Source: Pseudobdellovibrionaceae bacterium
Lineage (GTDB): Bacteria > Bdellovibrionota > Bdellovibrionia > Bdellovibrionales > UBA1609
Direction: 5' to 3'
Assembly (NCBI GenBank): GCA_025354795.1
Contig: JANXMF010000207.1
Span: 1 to 38,914 of the forward strand
DNA length: 38,914 nucleotides
Part shown: in pieces, positions 24,861-33,768 of the stretch
Position numbering within the stretch: the first letter of the stretch is position 1
Layout of the letters: every line of letters starts with the position of its first letter
The notes under the pieces: model-generated
What the model was told of the DNA's origin: nothing
Database searches by the model: none
Seen by the model: only the letters and a program-made list of their open reading frames with translations
Program-made: the position numbers and the translations under genes

Positions 24861-25511
24861 TTACTGGTTCATCGCGGCGGCGACCTCAGTCGCAAAGTCT
24901 TCCTTTTTCTTTTCGATGCCTTCGCCGAGTTCGTAACGCACAAAGCGGCGAACCACTAGATTCTCACCGATTTTGGCGATCAACTCTTGCAGCAATTCCG
25001 CCACGGTTTTATCTGGATTTTTGACAAATTTTTGATCCATCAAGCAGATTTCAGAAGCCCATTTCTTGATTTGGCCGTCCAAAATCTTTTCGAGAAACTC
25101 GGGCTTTTTGCCTTCTTCGATGGCCTTGGCTTTCAATACGGATTTTTCGCGGTCACGGGTGTCTTGATCAATATCCGTTTGCTGCACAAATTGTGGGCCA
25201 AGAGCGGCGATGTGCATGGCGACGTCGCGGCAGAAGGCTTGAAATTCGTCGTTACGAGCCACAAAATCGGTTTCGGAATTCACTTCGAGGAGCACGCCGA
25301 TTCGACCACCGGCATGAATGTACGAAGTGACCAGGCCTTCGGCAGCCACGCGACCCGCTTTTTTGGCGGCTTTACTGAGGCCCTTGGCGCGCAACCAGTC
25401 CACCGCCCGTTCAAAATTGCCCTCAGTTTCCTGCAGGGCCTTTTTGCAATCCATCATTCCGGCGCCGGTTTTTTCGCGTAGCTCTTTTACGTCTGTGGCG
25501 TTGATCGACAT
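24861..25511 (-). CDS. tsf: Elongation factor Ts
   Basis: Nucleotide exchange factor for EF-Tu, 216 residues, one of the shorter forms (E. coli has 283). The N-terminal UBA-like domain ATDVKELREKTGAGMMDCKK and the core NSETDFVARNDEF are conserved. ATG 25511 is chosen because AAAGGTGG lies just upstream; the GTG-like longer frame would start inside it. It is 13 bases after rpsB. Confidence 0.95.
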   Translation of the reverse strand: MSINATDVKELREKTGAGMMDCKKALQETEGNFERAVDWLRAKGLSKAAKKAGRVAAEGLVTSYIHAGGRIGVLLEVNSETDFVARNDEFQAFCRDVAMHIAALGPQFVQQTDIDQDTRDREKSVLKAKAIEEGKKPEFLEKILDGQIKKWASEICLMDQKFVKNPDKTVAELLQELIAKIGENLVVRRFVRYELGEGIEKKKEDFATEVAAAMNQ

Positions 25512-25524
25512 AATTTCCACCTTT

Positions 25525-26505
25525 CTATTTCTTTTTCACAGGCGTGGTGGAAGCGGTTTCCGCAGGAGCACCCGTTACCGCAGCCTCAGTCGCAGTGTCT
25601 GGTGTTTCGGCGGCCTCAGGAGCTTCGGGGGCTTCAAGCTCCATTAGAATTTCAACATCCTCAGCGGTTCCAGCGGCAACTAGTTTACGGCCTTTGTTGA
25701 CCTTGACCACGGCTGGTCCAGCGGACACTGTGGCAGGAGCCTCGCTGCGGCTGCGCGGAGCACGCTCGTCAGGAGCTCGGCCCTCGGGCGCTTTGTTGCC
25801 CAGCGAGCGTACTTTTTCTTGATATTTTTTGGCGCCCTCCAAATAAGAATCGGCGATTAAGTTGGCGAATAATTTAATCGAGCGGATGGCGTCGTCATTG
25901 CCGGGAATGGGAAAATCAATCTTCTCCGGATCGACATTGGTGTCGGCGATACCTACAACTTTGATGCCCATGCGCGTGGCTTCCGCGACGGCAATATGTT
26001 CTTTGTTGAGGTCAACCACGAACATGCAATTCGGGGCTTCCTTCATATCGCGAATTCCGTCGAGATAATCGTTTAAGCGCACATATTCCTTTTCCATACG
26101 CGCGCGTTCTTTTTTCGAAAAGAAATCGAGTTCGCCCTTTTCACGCATTTGATCGATTTTTTTCAAGCGATCGATACTCGATTTGATGGTTTGGAAATTG
26201 GTCAACATTCCACCCAGCCAGCGCTTGGTCACAAAATATTGCCCGCACTTTTGCGCGGCCTCGCGAATGGGCTCGACGGCTTGCTTTTTGGTGCCGACGA
26301 AAATCATGCGGCCACCGTCGGCGGCGATTTTGTACACGAATTCCGCCGCATTCTTGGCGCTGACCACCGACTTTTGCAGGTCGATAATGTGGATCCCGCC
26401 GCGATTCGTATAAACATACGGCTTCATCTTGGGATTCCAGCGTTGGGTTTGGTGTCCGAAGTGCACGCCCGCGTCGAGCATGTCCTTCATGGTGAGCTGT
26501 GGCAT
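25525..26505 (-). CDS. rpsB: Ribosomal protein S2 with long acidic/Ala-rich C-terminal tail
   Basis: Small-subunit protein S2. Residues 1 to about 235 match the family, with DAGVHFGHQTQRWNPKMKPY, FVGTKKQAVEPIREAA, VTKRWLGGMLTNFQT and IPGNDDAIRSI. The remaining 85-90 residues are an added Ala/Glu/Pro/Thr-rich extension ending PVKKK; E. coli S2 has 241 residues in all. The tail includes an ordered-looking part (KVNKGRKLVAAGTAEDVEIL). A strong AGGAGGAAT precedes the ATG. It starts the rpsB-tsf-pyrH-frr run. Confidence 0.95.
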   Translation of the reverse strand: MPQLTMKDMLDAGVHFGHQTQRWNPKMKPYVYTNRGGIHIIDLQKSVVSAKNAAEFVYKIAADGGRMIFVGTKKQAVEPIREAAQKCGQYFVTKRWLGGMLTNFQTIKSSIDRLKKIDQMREKGELDFFSKKERARMEKEYVRLNDYLDGIRDMKEAPNCMFVVDLNKEHIAVAEATRMGIKVVGIADTNVDPEKIDFPIPGNDDAIRSIKLFANLIADSYLEGAKKYQEKVRSLGNKAPEGRAPDERAPRSRSEAPATVSAGPAVVKVNKGRKLVAAGTAEDVEILMELEAPEAPEAAETPDTATEAAVTGAPAETASTTPVKKK

Positions 26506-26644
26506 CTTATTCCTCCTGGTTAAGCCACCTTCCTGCGTGGCAAGCCCTGCCGCGCCATATGCGCGCCAAGAAAAGCCTAGAAGCCGCCGTAATTACGGAA
26601 GCACCAGAAGACCCGCAGAAAGTGAGTCGTTTAGGGCTCTTGAG
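26506..26644. other. rpsB leader / intergenic region
   Basis: The 139 bases between the oxidoreductase stop and rpsB hold no gene. They contain a perfect 12-base palindrome CCGTAATTACGG (26587-26598) and, near the gene, the strong rpsB ribosome-binding site. No convincing -35/-10 pair was found, so it is unclear whether rpsB has its own promoter here or is read from galU. S2 or another protein could bind an RNA fold in this leader, but no known leader motif is recognised. Confidence 0.35.
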
Positions 26645-27742
26645 TTAGCACGAAGCTCCGAGCTCGGGCAACTTATTTAACGTGCCGCACAGCTCAGTTT
26701 CCAATGCCTGAACGGTCTCCAAGGAACCGAGGTCACCGGGAATGGAGGCCAATGCATGGTTGGCAAGGTAAAGATTCGAAAGTTCCGGAAAACGGTAAGT
26801 GTCTTTGGTGCGCAAGGAGTGCTGCCCATAGGCATTGGCCTGCACCAAAATTTTTTCGGTGGCTGGATTTTGGCCTGCGATATCAAGAGCTTGTGGCCAG
26901 GCTCGGGTGATTTGGCGGCGGATGTGGCGAAGGCATTGTCCCATGAATTCGTGCTCGAGCGCGCGTTCGCCAGGCACCAGGCAAAGCCACTTCGAGCGGT
27001 TGCCGAAAACTCGGCCCACAACCGGTTCAAAATCTTTGGCGGTGCTGGTGAAAAAGCGCAAAGCTGAGTCCTCCACCAATGGTGAGGCGTGTTGCAGTTC
27101 CAACGTCACCGCCGTCCACGACACCATCTTGGCCAGACGGGTACGGTGCTTGGCCCTGAGGTTTTCGCCTTGCAACAGGCTATTCAGCAATACTACATGC
27201 GGAGTAAAAATCACCGTGTCTGCGGTGACGGATTTTTCGCCGTTGACTATAGCTTCGTTGACGCGTCCGTCGAACACTTTGAACGAAGTGACTTCCGACA
27301 TAGTGTGCGCGGCAAACGGCAACTGTTCGATGAGGGCGCGGGTCAGGTGCTCGAGGCCGGGCTGCAAGTCCACGCCGCTGGGGTGGCAAAAAAGCGCGGA
27401 GAGCTCGCCCACGGACTGAAATTCCACTTCGCCAAAGCCAACAAACGGCCGCCACCGGCCCTCGCCGAAGACTTGCGGGCGATGCTCGTATATCGGAAAG
27501 CTAAGCGGAATCGGTGATTGGTTGCGCAGCCACTCGAGCAAGGCGAGATGTTCCTGGCTGGCGGGAATAAAGTCGAGACCCGGAGACGAGTAAGGTTGCG
27601 CCACGCTGGGGCGCCCGTAACGGCCGCCGAGGGAATCGCGGGCTTCGACCAGGGTGACCTGGTGGCCAGCGAGGTGGAGGCGGTGGGCCAGAAAAAGTCC
27701 GCTCAAGCCGCCGCCAACAATCAGAGTGTTTTTTGTGCTCAT
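26645..27742 (-). CDS. FAD-dependent oxidoreductase (amine oxidase / protoporphyrinogen-oxidase type)
   Basis: 365 residues. The N-terminal dinucleotide-binding motif LIVGGGLSGLFLAHRLHLAG is followed by VTLVEARDSLGGRYGR, the FAD-binding pattern of the amine-oxidase superfamily. The C-terminal YLANHALASIPGDLGSLETV corresponds to the flavin-contacting end (usually GDG...GS). It is shorter than protoporphyrinogen oxidase (about 450) and no haem genes are near, so the substrate is not assigned. Its ATG overlaps the previous stop in an ATGA junction. Confidence 0.8.
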   Translation of the reverse strand: MSTKNTLIVGGGLSGLFLAHRLHLAGHQVTLVEARDSLGGRYGRPSVAQPYSSPGLDFIPASQEHLALLEWLRNQSPIPLSFPIYEHRPQVFGEGRWRPFVGFGEVEFQSVGELSALFCHPSGVDLQPGLEHLTRALIEQLPFAAHTMSEVTSFKVFDGRVNEAIVNGEKSVTADTVIFTPHVVLLNSLLQGENLRAKHRTRLAKMVSWTAVTLELQHASPLVEDSALRFFTSTAKDFEPVVGRVFGNRSKWLCLVPGERALEHEFMGQCLRHIRRQITRAWPQALDIAGQNPATEKILVQANAYGQHSLRTKDTYRFPELSNLYLANHALASIPGDLGSLETVQALETELCGTLNKLPELGASC

Positions 27743-28626
27743 AGTTTTAAATCACCAATTCTTTGCTCTGAGTTCAAGTTCTTACGCAAATGATTTGCGG
27801 TTTTCGTGAGGAACCAACGAGCGCATTTGATTTTGCGGGGACTGGTGCTGATCCAACGCGCCAGCGGCGGCGACTGGCGGTAGTAAAGCCAGATGAGTTG
27901 GCGGCCCCACCAATGCGGCCGCAACTTCTGATCCCGCCAGGCCCGCAAAATTCTAAGCTCCAGGGCATAGGGGTCGGCGGCAAACGCCGCACTGGCGACG
28001 AAACATGGCCCGCGGCCGGCTTTGCTTTCGCGTAGAAAATCGCGCATCACCGCTTGGTTTTTGCAGGTCTTTTCGAACTGCTCGGCCTTTTTCATAATGT
28101 CGGGAAGCATCGGGCTGAATTTGATAAATTTAGCGAGCTTTTGCGCGGCCCCGCGCATGCGATCGCCATAGCGCGGGCTGGTGTCGTAAATCCGCACCAA
28201 ATCCCAGTACACCGAGGCGATCACCGTGAGTTCTTTGGAGCGCGTGGAATTGTTAAAGACCGCGGGCTCGAGCTTGCCCTTTTCCAAATTGTAGACCATT
28301 TCGAGTACGCGGATGTATTTCTCGTACTGGACAGCGGCTTCAGAGTAGGCCTTTTTATACATCATCACGCGCGCATTTTTGATCAAGTGCACGCGGTTCT
28401 TCCACACCATGACTTTGTTTTTTTCGCGCTGGTCGCGCTCCATGCGCAGCTTTAACCCTTGGGAGACTGAACCGGTGAGAACGCCGTAGCAATTGGCGCA
28501 GACTTTGTCCGGGATGCTTTTTTCGCCGGCCTCTTGCATGGCCACGCGCATGCCCGCTTCGATACTGACGAAGGTGTCGGACAGTTCTCCGCAGCGCACG
28601 CATTTTTCAGTTTTAAGGGTGGCCAT
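27739..28626 (-). CDS. Zinc-ribbon protein with C-terminal CFI-box
   Basis: 295 residues of unknown function. An N-terminal zinc-ribbon-like set of cysteines (Cys9, Cys12, Cys43, Cys46: CVRC and CANC) is followed by a helical middle with TPR-like character (YSEAAVQYEKYIRVLEMVYN). From Cys208, PCFVASAAFAADPYALELRI and then WWGRQLIWLYYRQSPPLARW match the CFI-box C-terminal region (CFIATAAYG-type), a putative processing or sorting domain. There is no signal peptide. It begins nine bases after priA without a visible ribosome-binding site and is coupled to the oxidoreductase. Confidence 0.72.
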   Translation of the reverse strand: MATLKTEKCVRCGELSDTFVSIEAGMRVAMQEAGEKSIPDKVCANCYGVLTGSVSQGLKLRMERDQREKNKVMVWKNRVHLIKNARVMMYKKAYSEAAVQYEKYIRVLEMVYNLEKGKLEPAVFNNSTRSKELTVIASVYWDLVRIYDTSPRYGDRMRGAAQKLAKFIKFSPMLPDIMKKAEQFEKTCKNQAVMRDFLRESKAGRGPCFVASAAFAADPYALELRILRAWRDQKLRPHWWGRQLIWLYYRQSPPLARWISTSPRKIKCARWFLTKTANHLRKNLNSEQRIGDLKL

Positions 28627-28635
28627 ATTTATATA

Positions 28636-30645
28636 TTAGAGCATTTGAAAAGGGTCGATGTCGACCTGGACCTTAGCCCCACTCGGGAGCCACGTCAGCG
28701 GGGTCAGAATTTGCCGGCAAAAATGATTGAGGCGTTGAGCGGAGTCGCACTTAATCATCACCTGGTAGCGGTATTTTGCGCGCAACTTGAAAAGGGGCGC
28801 TTGGGCTGGACCGAGGATCTGTAGATTCTCCGCATATTTAGGATTTTGGGCCTGGAGAGTCTGCGCGCGACGCGCCAGAAGCTGTGCGGCCTGTTTGGTG
28901 TTGTCGGGATCGACACCTTGAATGCGCATCATCGCCATTCGCCAGAACGGAGGATAGTGCAGGACCTGGCGCTCATCGAGTTCAAGCTGGGCAAAGCCCT
29001 TGAAGTCGCCCCGAACGGTGTATTCGATGCTGGCATGCTGGGGATTGTAGGTCTGAATAATCACCCGGCCGGGGGACTGGCGCCCCGAGCGCCCACTCAC
29101 CTGCGTCATCAACTGGAAACTGCGTTCGCTGGCGCGAAAATCCGGCCAATGAAAGCCCACGTCCGCCAAAACTAAACCAACTAAGTTTAGATAGGGAAAA
29201 TCCAGACCTTTGGCAATCATCTGCGTGCCGATGAGCAAATCCACTTCGCGTTTTTCCATGGTGGAGATTAGATCTTCCAATTGCGCGCGGTTTTGCACCT
29301 CATCGCGGTCGGCGCGGGCCATGCGGATGGCCGGAAACAATGCGGCCATATCGGCTTCAATTTTCTCGGTGCCCAACCCCAAGGGTTCCAGCGGACCTTC
29401 CTTGCAATTGGTGCAAATTTCGACCAAACGTTCGCTATAGTCGCAGAAGTGGCAGACCAGATGCGAAAGCCCGTGTAGCGTGAGTGAGACCGAGCAATTG
29501 GGGCATTCGGGCGCAAAGCCACAAGCCTTACATTGCGCGGTTTGCGCCACTCCCCGGCGGTTTAAAAACAGCGCGGCTTGCTCGTTTTTACTAAAGACCG
29601 CTTGCAGCTCTTCATATAGACGCTGCGATAGCCAAAACGGCAAGCGGCTAGGAGTATCGCGGCGGGTTTGCTTTTCCGCGCGCAGGTCAACCACCTGAAT
29701 GTCTGGCATCGCCCGCGCGTTCACTCGTTGAGCCATGGTGTGCAGCACGAATTTGCTTTGCACCACATTGTTCCATGATTCGAGCGAGGGCGTTGCCGAA
29801 CCCAGCACGATGGGAATATTCAGAGCGCGCGCCAGCACGATCGCGGCATCGCGCGCGTGATATTTTAGCTTCTCGTCTTGTTTGTAGCTGGGTTCATGTT
29901 CCTCATCTAGAATGATTAAACCCAGGTCATTTAGTGGGCAGAATAGCGCTGAGCGCGCCCCAATCAGGATTTTCTTGTCCTTGGTCACGGCCTGCCACCA
30001 CTGATTGGTTTTTTCACGCGGGGTAAGATGAGAGTGCAACACGGCGATTTGGCCAGGAAAGCGACGCGAGAAACGTTCGATCAATTGTGGCGTAAGTGCG
30101 ATTTCGGGCACTAACACCAGCCCTTGTTTGCCGGCGGCCACCACGTCTTCGAGCAGGTGCAGATAGACTTCGGTCTTTCCGGAACCGGTCACACCGTGTA
30201 GCAGGTGCACTTGAAAATCCTTATTCTCGGCCAGGCTTCCTAGCACACTCTGTTGTTCCGCGGTCAATGGCGGCGGCGGGATACGAACCCGATGGTCTTT
30301 AACCACCGTTGAAGGTCGCGAATTGCGTGCAAGAGGCGGGAACACCGAGTCTAAAACCTGTCCAAGCGGGTGGATATAATAGGACGAGAGCCACTCGAGC
30401 CAAGTCATGTAAGCCTTAGGAAGTGGGGGCCGCTGTTCGGATGCGCCGTAAATAGCCTTGAGCTGATAGGGACCGTTGCTTACGTTTTCGTCGTGGCCAA
30501 CGACTACGCCATGGGCCCTACGCTGGCCGAGTGGCACCATCACACTTTGTCCGCGGCCAAGGGCTTCGCCGGATTCTGGAGGCAGGTAGGTTAAGACTTC
30601 GCGCAGAGGCGCATTGACCGCGACTCGGTAAGAGCCGGGTGTCAT
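28636..30645 (-). CDS. priA: Primosomal helicase PriA
   Basis: 3'-to-5' helicase that restarts replication at stalled forks. 669 residues, slightly short of E. coli (732). The N-terminal 3'-DNA-binding domain (about 1-105) leads to Walker A GVTGSGKT (151-158), the Walker B box LDEEHEPSYKQ, and the zinc-binding region with the CxxC pairs CKACG, CPNC, CHFC, CTNC. Helicase motifs such as LLIGTQMIAKGLDF and SGRSGRQSPGRV follow. ATG overlaps the previous stop (ATGA). Confidence 0.95.
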   Translation of the reverse strand: MTPGSYRVAVNAPLREVLTYLPPESGEALGRGQSVMVPLGQRRAHGVVVGHDENVSNGPYQLKAIYGASEQRPPLPKAYMTWLEWLSSYYIHPLGQVLDSVFPPLARNSRPSTVVKDHRVRIPPPPLTAEQQSVLGSLAENKDFQVHLLHGVTGSGKTEVYLHLLEDVVAAGKQGLVLVPEIALTPQLIERFSRRFPGQIAVLHSHLTPREKTNQWWQAVTKDKKILIGARSALFCPLNDLGLIILDEEHEPSYKQDEKLKYHARDAAIVLARALNIPIVLGSATPSLESWNNVVQSKFVLHTMAQRVNARAMPDIQVVDLRAEKQTRRDTPSRLPFWLSQRLYEELQAVFSKNEQAALFLNRRGVAQTAQCKACGFAPECPNCSVSLTLHGLSHLVCHFCDYSERLVEICTNCKEGPLEPLGLGTEKIEADMAALFPAIRMARADRDEVQNRAQLEDLISTMEKREVDLLIGTQMIAKGLDFPYLNLVGLVLADVGFHWPDFRASERSFQLMTQVSGRSGRQSPGRVIIQTYNPQHASIEYTVRGDFKGFAQLELDERQVLHYPPFWRMAMMRIQGVDPDNTKQAAQLLARRAQTLQAQNPKYAENLQILGPAQAPLFKLRAKYRYQVMIKCDSAQRLNHFCRQILTPLTWLPSGAKVQVDIDPFQML

Positions 30646-31472
30646 CGAAATCTCGCGTAAAACTCTTTCAGTCCATCGACTTCGGGTTCTTTGAGCGCAT
30701 CGTGCGCGGAGCTCAGGCTGCGGGATTCGAAGCGCGCATCACCGGGTTTTTGTTTACCCAAAGACCTCACTTGCAGAGTAACCACATCGACGGTGTAGGA
30801 GCCAAAGGTGTATGAACGTTGGCGCGGAAACCACAGGCCGTCTTCAAATTTGGCATAGTTATCGGCCTTGAGCACATTTTGATTGGCGCCTCGAAATTTG
30901 CGCAACACGAATTGATCCTGTTCCAGCCACAGAGTGGGCTGTAGCGTCGAGGTCGCAGGCATACCGATCGCCCACGCAATAGCTCCGCCGACTCGACTCA
31001 AGCGCAAAAAGCTGGGCGGTTGATAACTAGGCCCATCAGTGCTGAGGGTGGCGCGGTCGTGAAGGGACTCTGGCGGCGCAACCTTTAGTGCCACCAAGCG
31101 CGCGCGCAAGGATTTGCTACTGCGCATGAAAAACAGCGGTTCGAGCCAGTCTTCGCCGAGGCGCTGAGATCGCACTCCGCGGCCTGAACTGTCGAGATTG
31201 AGCCTTTGCCCGCCATCAAAAAGAATCGTGCCTTGTACGATATTCTTGAGAGCGCCACGTCCTTCGAGGGTGAGGCGCATTTTATTTTCATTGGCGACCA
31301 GCCAGGTTTCTTTCACGCTGAAGGCATCCGCGTTCTTACGGTAGGTCACTTCCTGTTCAATCAGATAGGTGCCTTTGCCGTGTTGATCGGCGGCGTGCGA
31401 AGTGATCAAAGAATATTCGGGAATATAAGCATGAGCCGCGGAAGTGACGAGTGTGAGTAAAATCAAAATCAT
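30642..31472 (-). CDS. Secreted protein of unknown function
   Basis: 276 residues with a short signal peptide, MILILLTLVTSAAHA, likely cleaved before Tyr16. The mature part is rich in beta-strand-like sequence (KGTYLIEQEVTYRKN, FSVKETWLVANENKMRLTLE, LWLEQDQFVLRKFRG), reminiscent of LolA/LolB-type lipoprotein-binding folds, but this is a weak impression. It is linked to galU upstream and priA downstream by ATGA overlaps at both ends. Confidence 0.65.
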   Translation of the reverse strand: MILILLTLVTSAAHAYIPEYSLITSHAADQHGKGTYLIEQEVTYRKNADAFSVKETWLVANENKMRLTLEGRGALKNIVQGTILFDGGQRLNLDSSGRGVRSQRLGEDWLEPLFFMRSSKSLRARLVALKVAPPESLHDRATLSTDGPSYQPPSFLRLSRVGGAIAWAIGMPATSTLQPTLWLEQDQFVLRKFRGANQNVLKADNYAKFEDGLWFPRQRSYTFGSYTVDVVTLQVRSLGKQKPGDARFESRSLSSAHDALKEPEVDGLKEFYARFR

Positions 31473-32350
31473 GGTGTGCCTCCAAAACGGTCGGTCAAAT
31501 AGCGGCCAAACGCGGGCCCGATTTCTGGGTGGCGCAAAGCCAGTTCGACGTTGGCTTTTAAAAAACCAAGCTTATCGCCGGCGTCAAAACGCTCTGCAAT
31601 TACGGTGGCCGCGAGCATTCCTTTGCGTTGCGCGAGGAGGGTCATACCGTCCGAAAGCTGGATCTCGCCGAGCCGGCCCGGCTTGATCTCCTTGAGACAG
31701 GAAAAAATTTCGCTGTCGAAAATATAACGACCTGGCAAAGCCAAGCGGCTCGGGGCTTGCTCCACAGTTGGTTTTTCCACTACGCTCTCTACTTGCCAAA
31801 GATTTTTACTCTTCGCTTGCACCTTCACGATGCCATACTTGGTGACATCGGATGGAGGAACTTCCATCACCGCCACCACCGAGGTGGTGTGCTTTTCGTA
31901 AAGGGCACAGAGTTGGGCGATGGCGGAGGCGTGCCCGGGCACCGTGACCATGATCTCGTCGCCAAGCAAGACCGCAAAAGGATCCTTGCCTACCACCGGC
32001 TCCGCGCACAACACGGCGTGGCCTAAGCCGAGGGCCTCTTGCTGGCGGATACTGATCACTTGAATCCGCTTGCGCAGGTCGCGGATGGGATTGAGCAAAT
32101 CGCGTTTGCCGGCTTTTTCAAGGACATCTTCGAGCTCGTAGGAAGTGTCGAAGAAATCTTCAATCGAAGTTTTGTCGCGACCGGCGATTAGAATCACCTG
32201 GCCGATGTCCGCGGCAATGATCTCTTCAACGTTATAAAGAATCGTCGGTTTGTCGACGATTGGAAGCATCTCTTTGGGAATGGTTTTTGTGGCTGGCAAA
32301 AACCGCGTGCCCAACCCCGCGGCGGGGATAACGGCTTTGGTGATTTTCAT
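31469..32350 (-). CDS. galU: UTP-glucose-1-phosphate uridylyltransferase
   Basis: Makes UDP-glucose for envelope polysaccharides. 293 residues. The nucleotide-binding N-terminus VIPAAGLGTRFLPATKTIPK is followed by EMLPIVDKPTILYNVEEI, and later LGHAVLCAEPVVGKDPFAVLLGDE-type sequence and VVEKPTVEQAPSRLALPGRY, all standard for GalU. It is the first gene of the coupled set galU-secreted protein-priA-CFI-box-oxidoreductase. The ribosome-binding site is weak. The 180 bases upstream, shared with the divergent lipoprotein gene, show no certain promoter. Confidence 0.95.
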   Translation of the reverse strand: MKITKAVIPAAGLGTRFLPATKTIPKEMLPIVDKPTILYNVEEIIAADIGQVILIAGRDKTSIEDFFDTSYELEDVLEKAGKRDLLNPIRDLRKRIQVISIRQQEALGLGHAVLCAEPVVGKDPFAVLLGDEIMVTVPGHASAIAQLCALYEKHTTSVVAVMEVPPSDVTKYGIVKVQAKSKNLWQVESVVEKPTVEQAPSRLALPGRYIFDSEIFSCLKEIKPGRLGEIQLSDGMTLLAQRKGMLAATVIAERFDAGDKLGFLKANVELALRHPEIGPAFGRYLTDRFGGTP

Positions 32351-32531
32351 GCATTATGAAGATTTCACAGCCGGACGTAAAAAGGCAAGCGTTGGCGCGT
32401 CTCAAAATGGGACGTTGGAAGGCCATCTAGCACCTATTGGCGGACCCTACGAAAGTGCGGTTTAGGCCTCATCCTTCGCTGCGATATTCCGATACGTATC
32501 ACATCAGGATTGCCTCGGAGGAAGCGTTAAT

Positions 32532-33749
32532 ATGAGTGTTCAGACTCGAGTGAAATATGTTTCGTTTGTCGCCCTGGTGTTAATACTTTTGGTCTATCAA
32601 AACTGCGCTCAAAATGGTGACAAAACCGCGTCCAATGAACTCAGTTATAATCAAAGCCTGCCGTTTGCCTTTAAGGCCACCATTGACACCATTGGGTACA
32701 TGTCTTGTTCCAATGTCACCGATCCAGGCGCCAACCCGCGCGCGTATTTTACCTTTCGTGCCGGAGCCTACGACAACTCCACGGGCGGTTTGTCCATGAC
32801 CAAGGATTTTTACGACGCCACGGCTTATTACACTCAGACCGAACGCGCGGTGGCGCTCGCGTCTTCCGAGTACAATAGCAACACTTTGCTCAGTTTATCG
32901 ATTCGGAGTTCCAGTGATTTCCAAAGACCCTATAGCGCGGGCGATGTGCTTGCAGGCGAAGCGCTGGACAGTTTTCTTCCGGCGCTGGATTCGGCGCAGA
33001 TTGCCGGGCCGTTTGCTTCAGAAGCTATCGACGCGAGTTCGGGCTTTGGTTTGCCACTCAATTATTTTCCGGGCACGGGCGATCAGCGTCTGATGGAAGC
33101 GAGTCTGCGCTTTTACAAAAATCCAGACAATGTGGCAAAAGCTGTGCGGGACGCCGCTGGGGGAAGCGGGTACTTGACCGTGGCCTACACCCAAACCGCG
33201 GACATTATGCACACGCTCTTGCGCAGTCCGCTCGACTTCAATTTACCTGCAGCTACGCCACCTTCGGCTTCGCAAACAACGTCCAATTCGGTATTTGGCA
33301 CGGGATATAAAATTGGTTTCACTTTACCCTATGGCTACGGTTCCGGCGAACAGCGTGTGCTCGCCAACATATCTGAGACCAATCTGCTCACCCGCGCCCC
33401 ACAGTCCGCGACCTGGAACTGCGATAGCAATTTTCAATTTTTCATCGTGCGCCCGGAAGATATATACCCGACTCCTCGGCTGCAAAATTACGTTATCGGC
33501 GCGGATAAGTCCGCGACGGCCAGTGAGCAAGCCGCGCTGATCGCCATTCGCCGCGTGCTGCGCGCCGAGGATTGGTGGGTAGACGCAAGAAATCATCTGG
33601 TGATCCCAAAGGCTCCGGGGGGTGATTACTGTTACGGTAAAATCGGCACTGCTCCTGTGGACTATCCTGGAGCGGGTTCGTCCATTGGTTGTCCGGTGTC
33701 GGCTAACGGGATTTGCCCGCATTTTGTTAGCGTTTGCATTCGTCGCTAA
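32532..33749 (+). CDS. Lipoprotein with YQNC lipobox, unknown function
   Basis: 405 residues. N-terminus: a hydrophobic segment VSFVALVLILLVYQNC with Cys25 as the probable lipidated residue; Asn at -1 is unusual, but FQNC/YQNC signals are, to my recollection, frequent in Bdellovibrio. The mature protein has paired cysteines near both ends (MSCSNV; GDYCYG, IGCPV, GICPH, SVCIRR), likely disulfides. No family is recognised. GGAGGAA eight bases before the ATG supports the start. It is followed 19 bases later by a barrel protein gene. Confidence 0.72.
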   Translation: MSVQTRVKYVSFVALVLILLVYQNCAQNGDKTASNELSYNQSLPFAFKATIDTIGYMSCSNVTDPGANPRAYFTFRAGAYDNSTGGLSMTKDFYDATAYYTQTERAVALASSEYNSNTLLSLSIRSSSDFQRPYSAGDVLAGEALDSFLPALDSAQIAGPFASEAIDASSGFGLPLNYFPGTGDQRLMEASLRFYKNPDNVAKAVRDAAGGSGYLTVAYTQTADIMHTLLRSPLDFNLPAATPPSASQTTSNSVFGTGYKIGFTLPYGYGSGEQRVLANISETNLLTRAPQSATWNCDSNFQFFIVRPEDIYPTPRLQNYVIGADKSATASEQAALIAIRRVLRAEDWWVDARNHLVIPKAPGGDYCYGKIGTAPVDYPGAGSSIGCPVSANGICPHFVSVCIRR

Positions 33750-33768
33750 GCTTCCTTAAAGTAATGGG

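Noticed and set aside
24987-25481. 164-codon plus-strand frame
   Set aside because: Antisense shadow of tsf, which is certain.
32345-32373. TTTACG-17-CATAAT as a galU promoter
   Set aside because: The -10 would end two bases before the ATG, so transcription would begin inside the gene.
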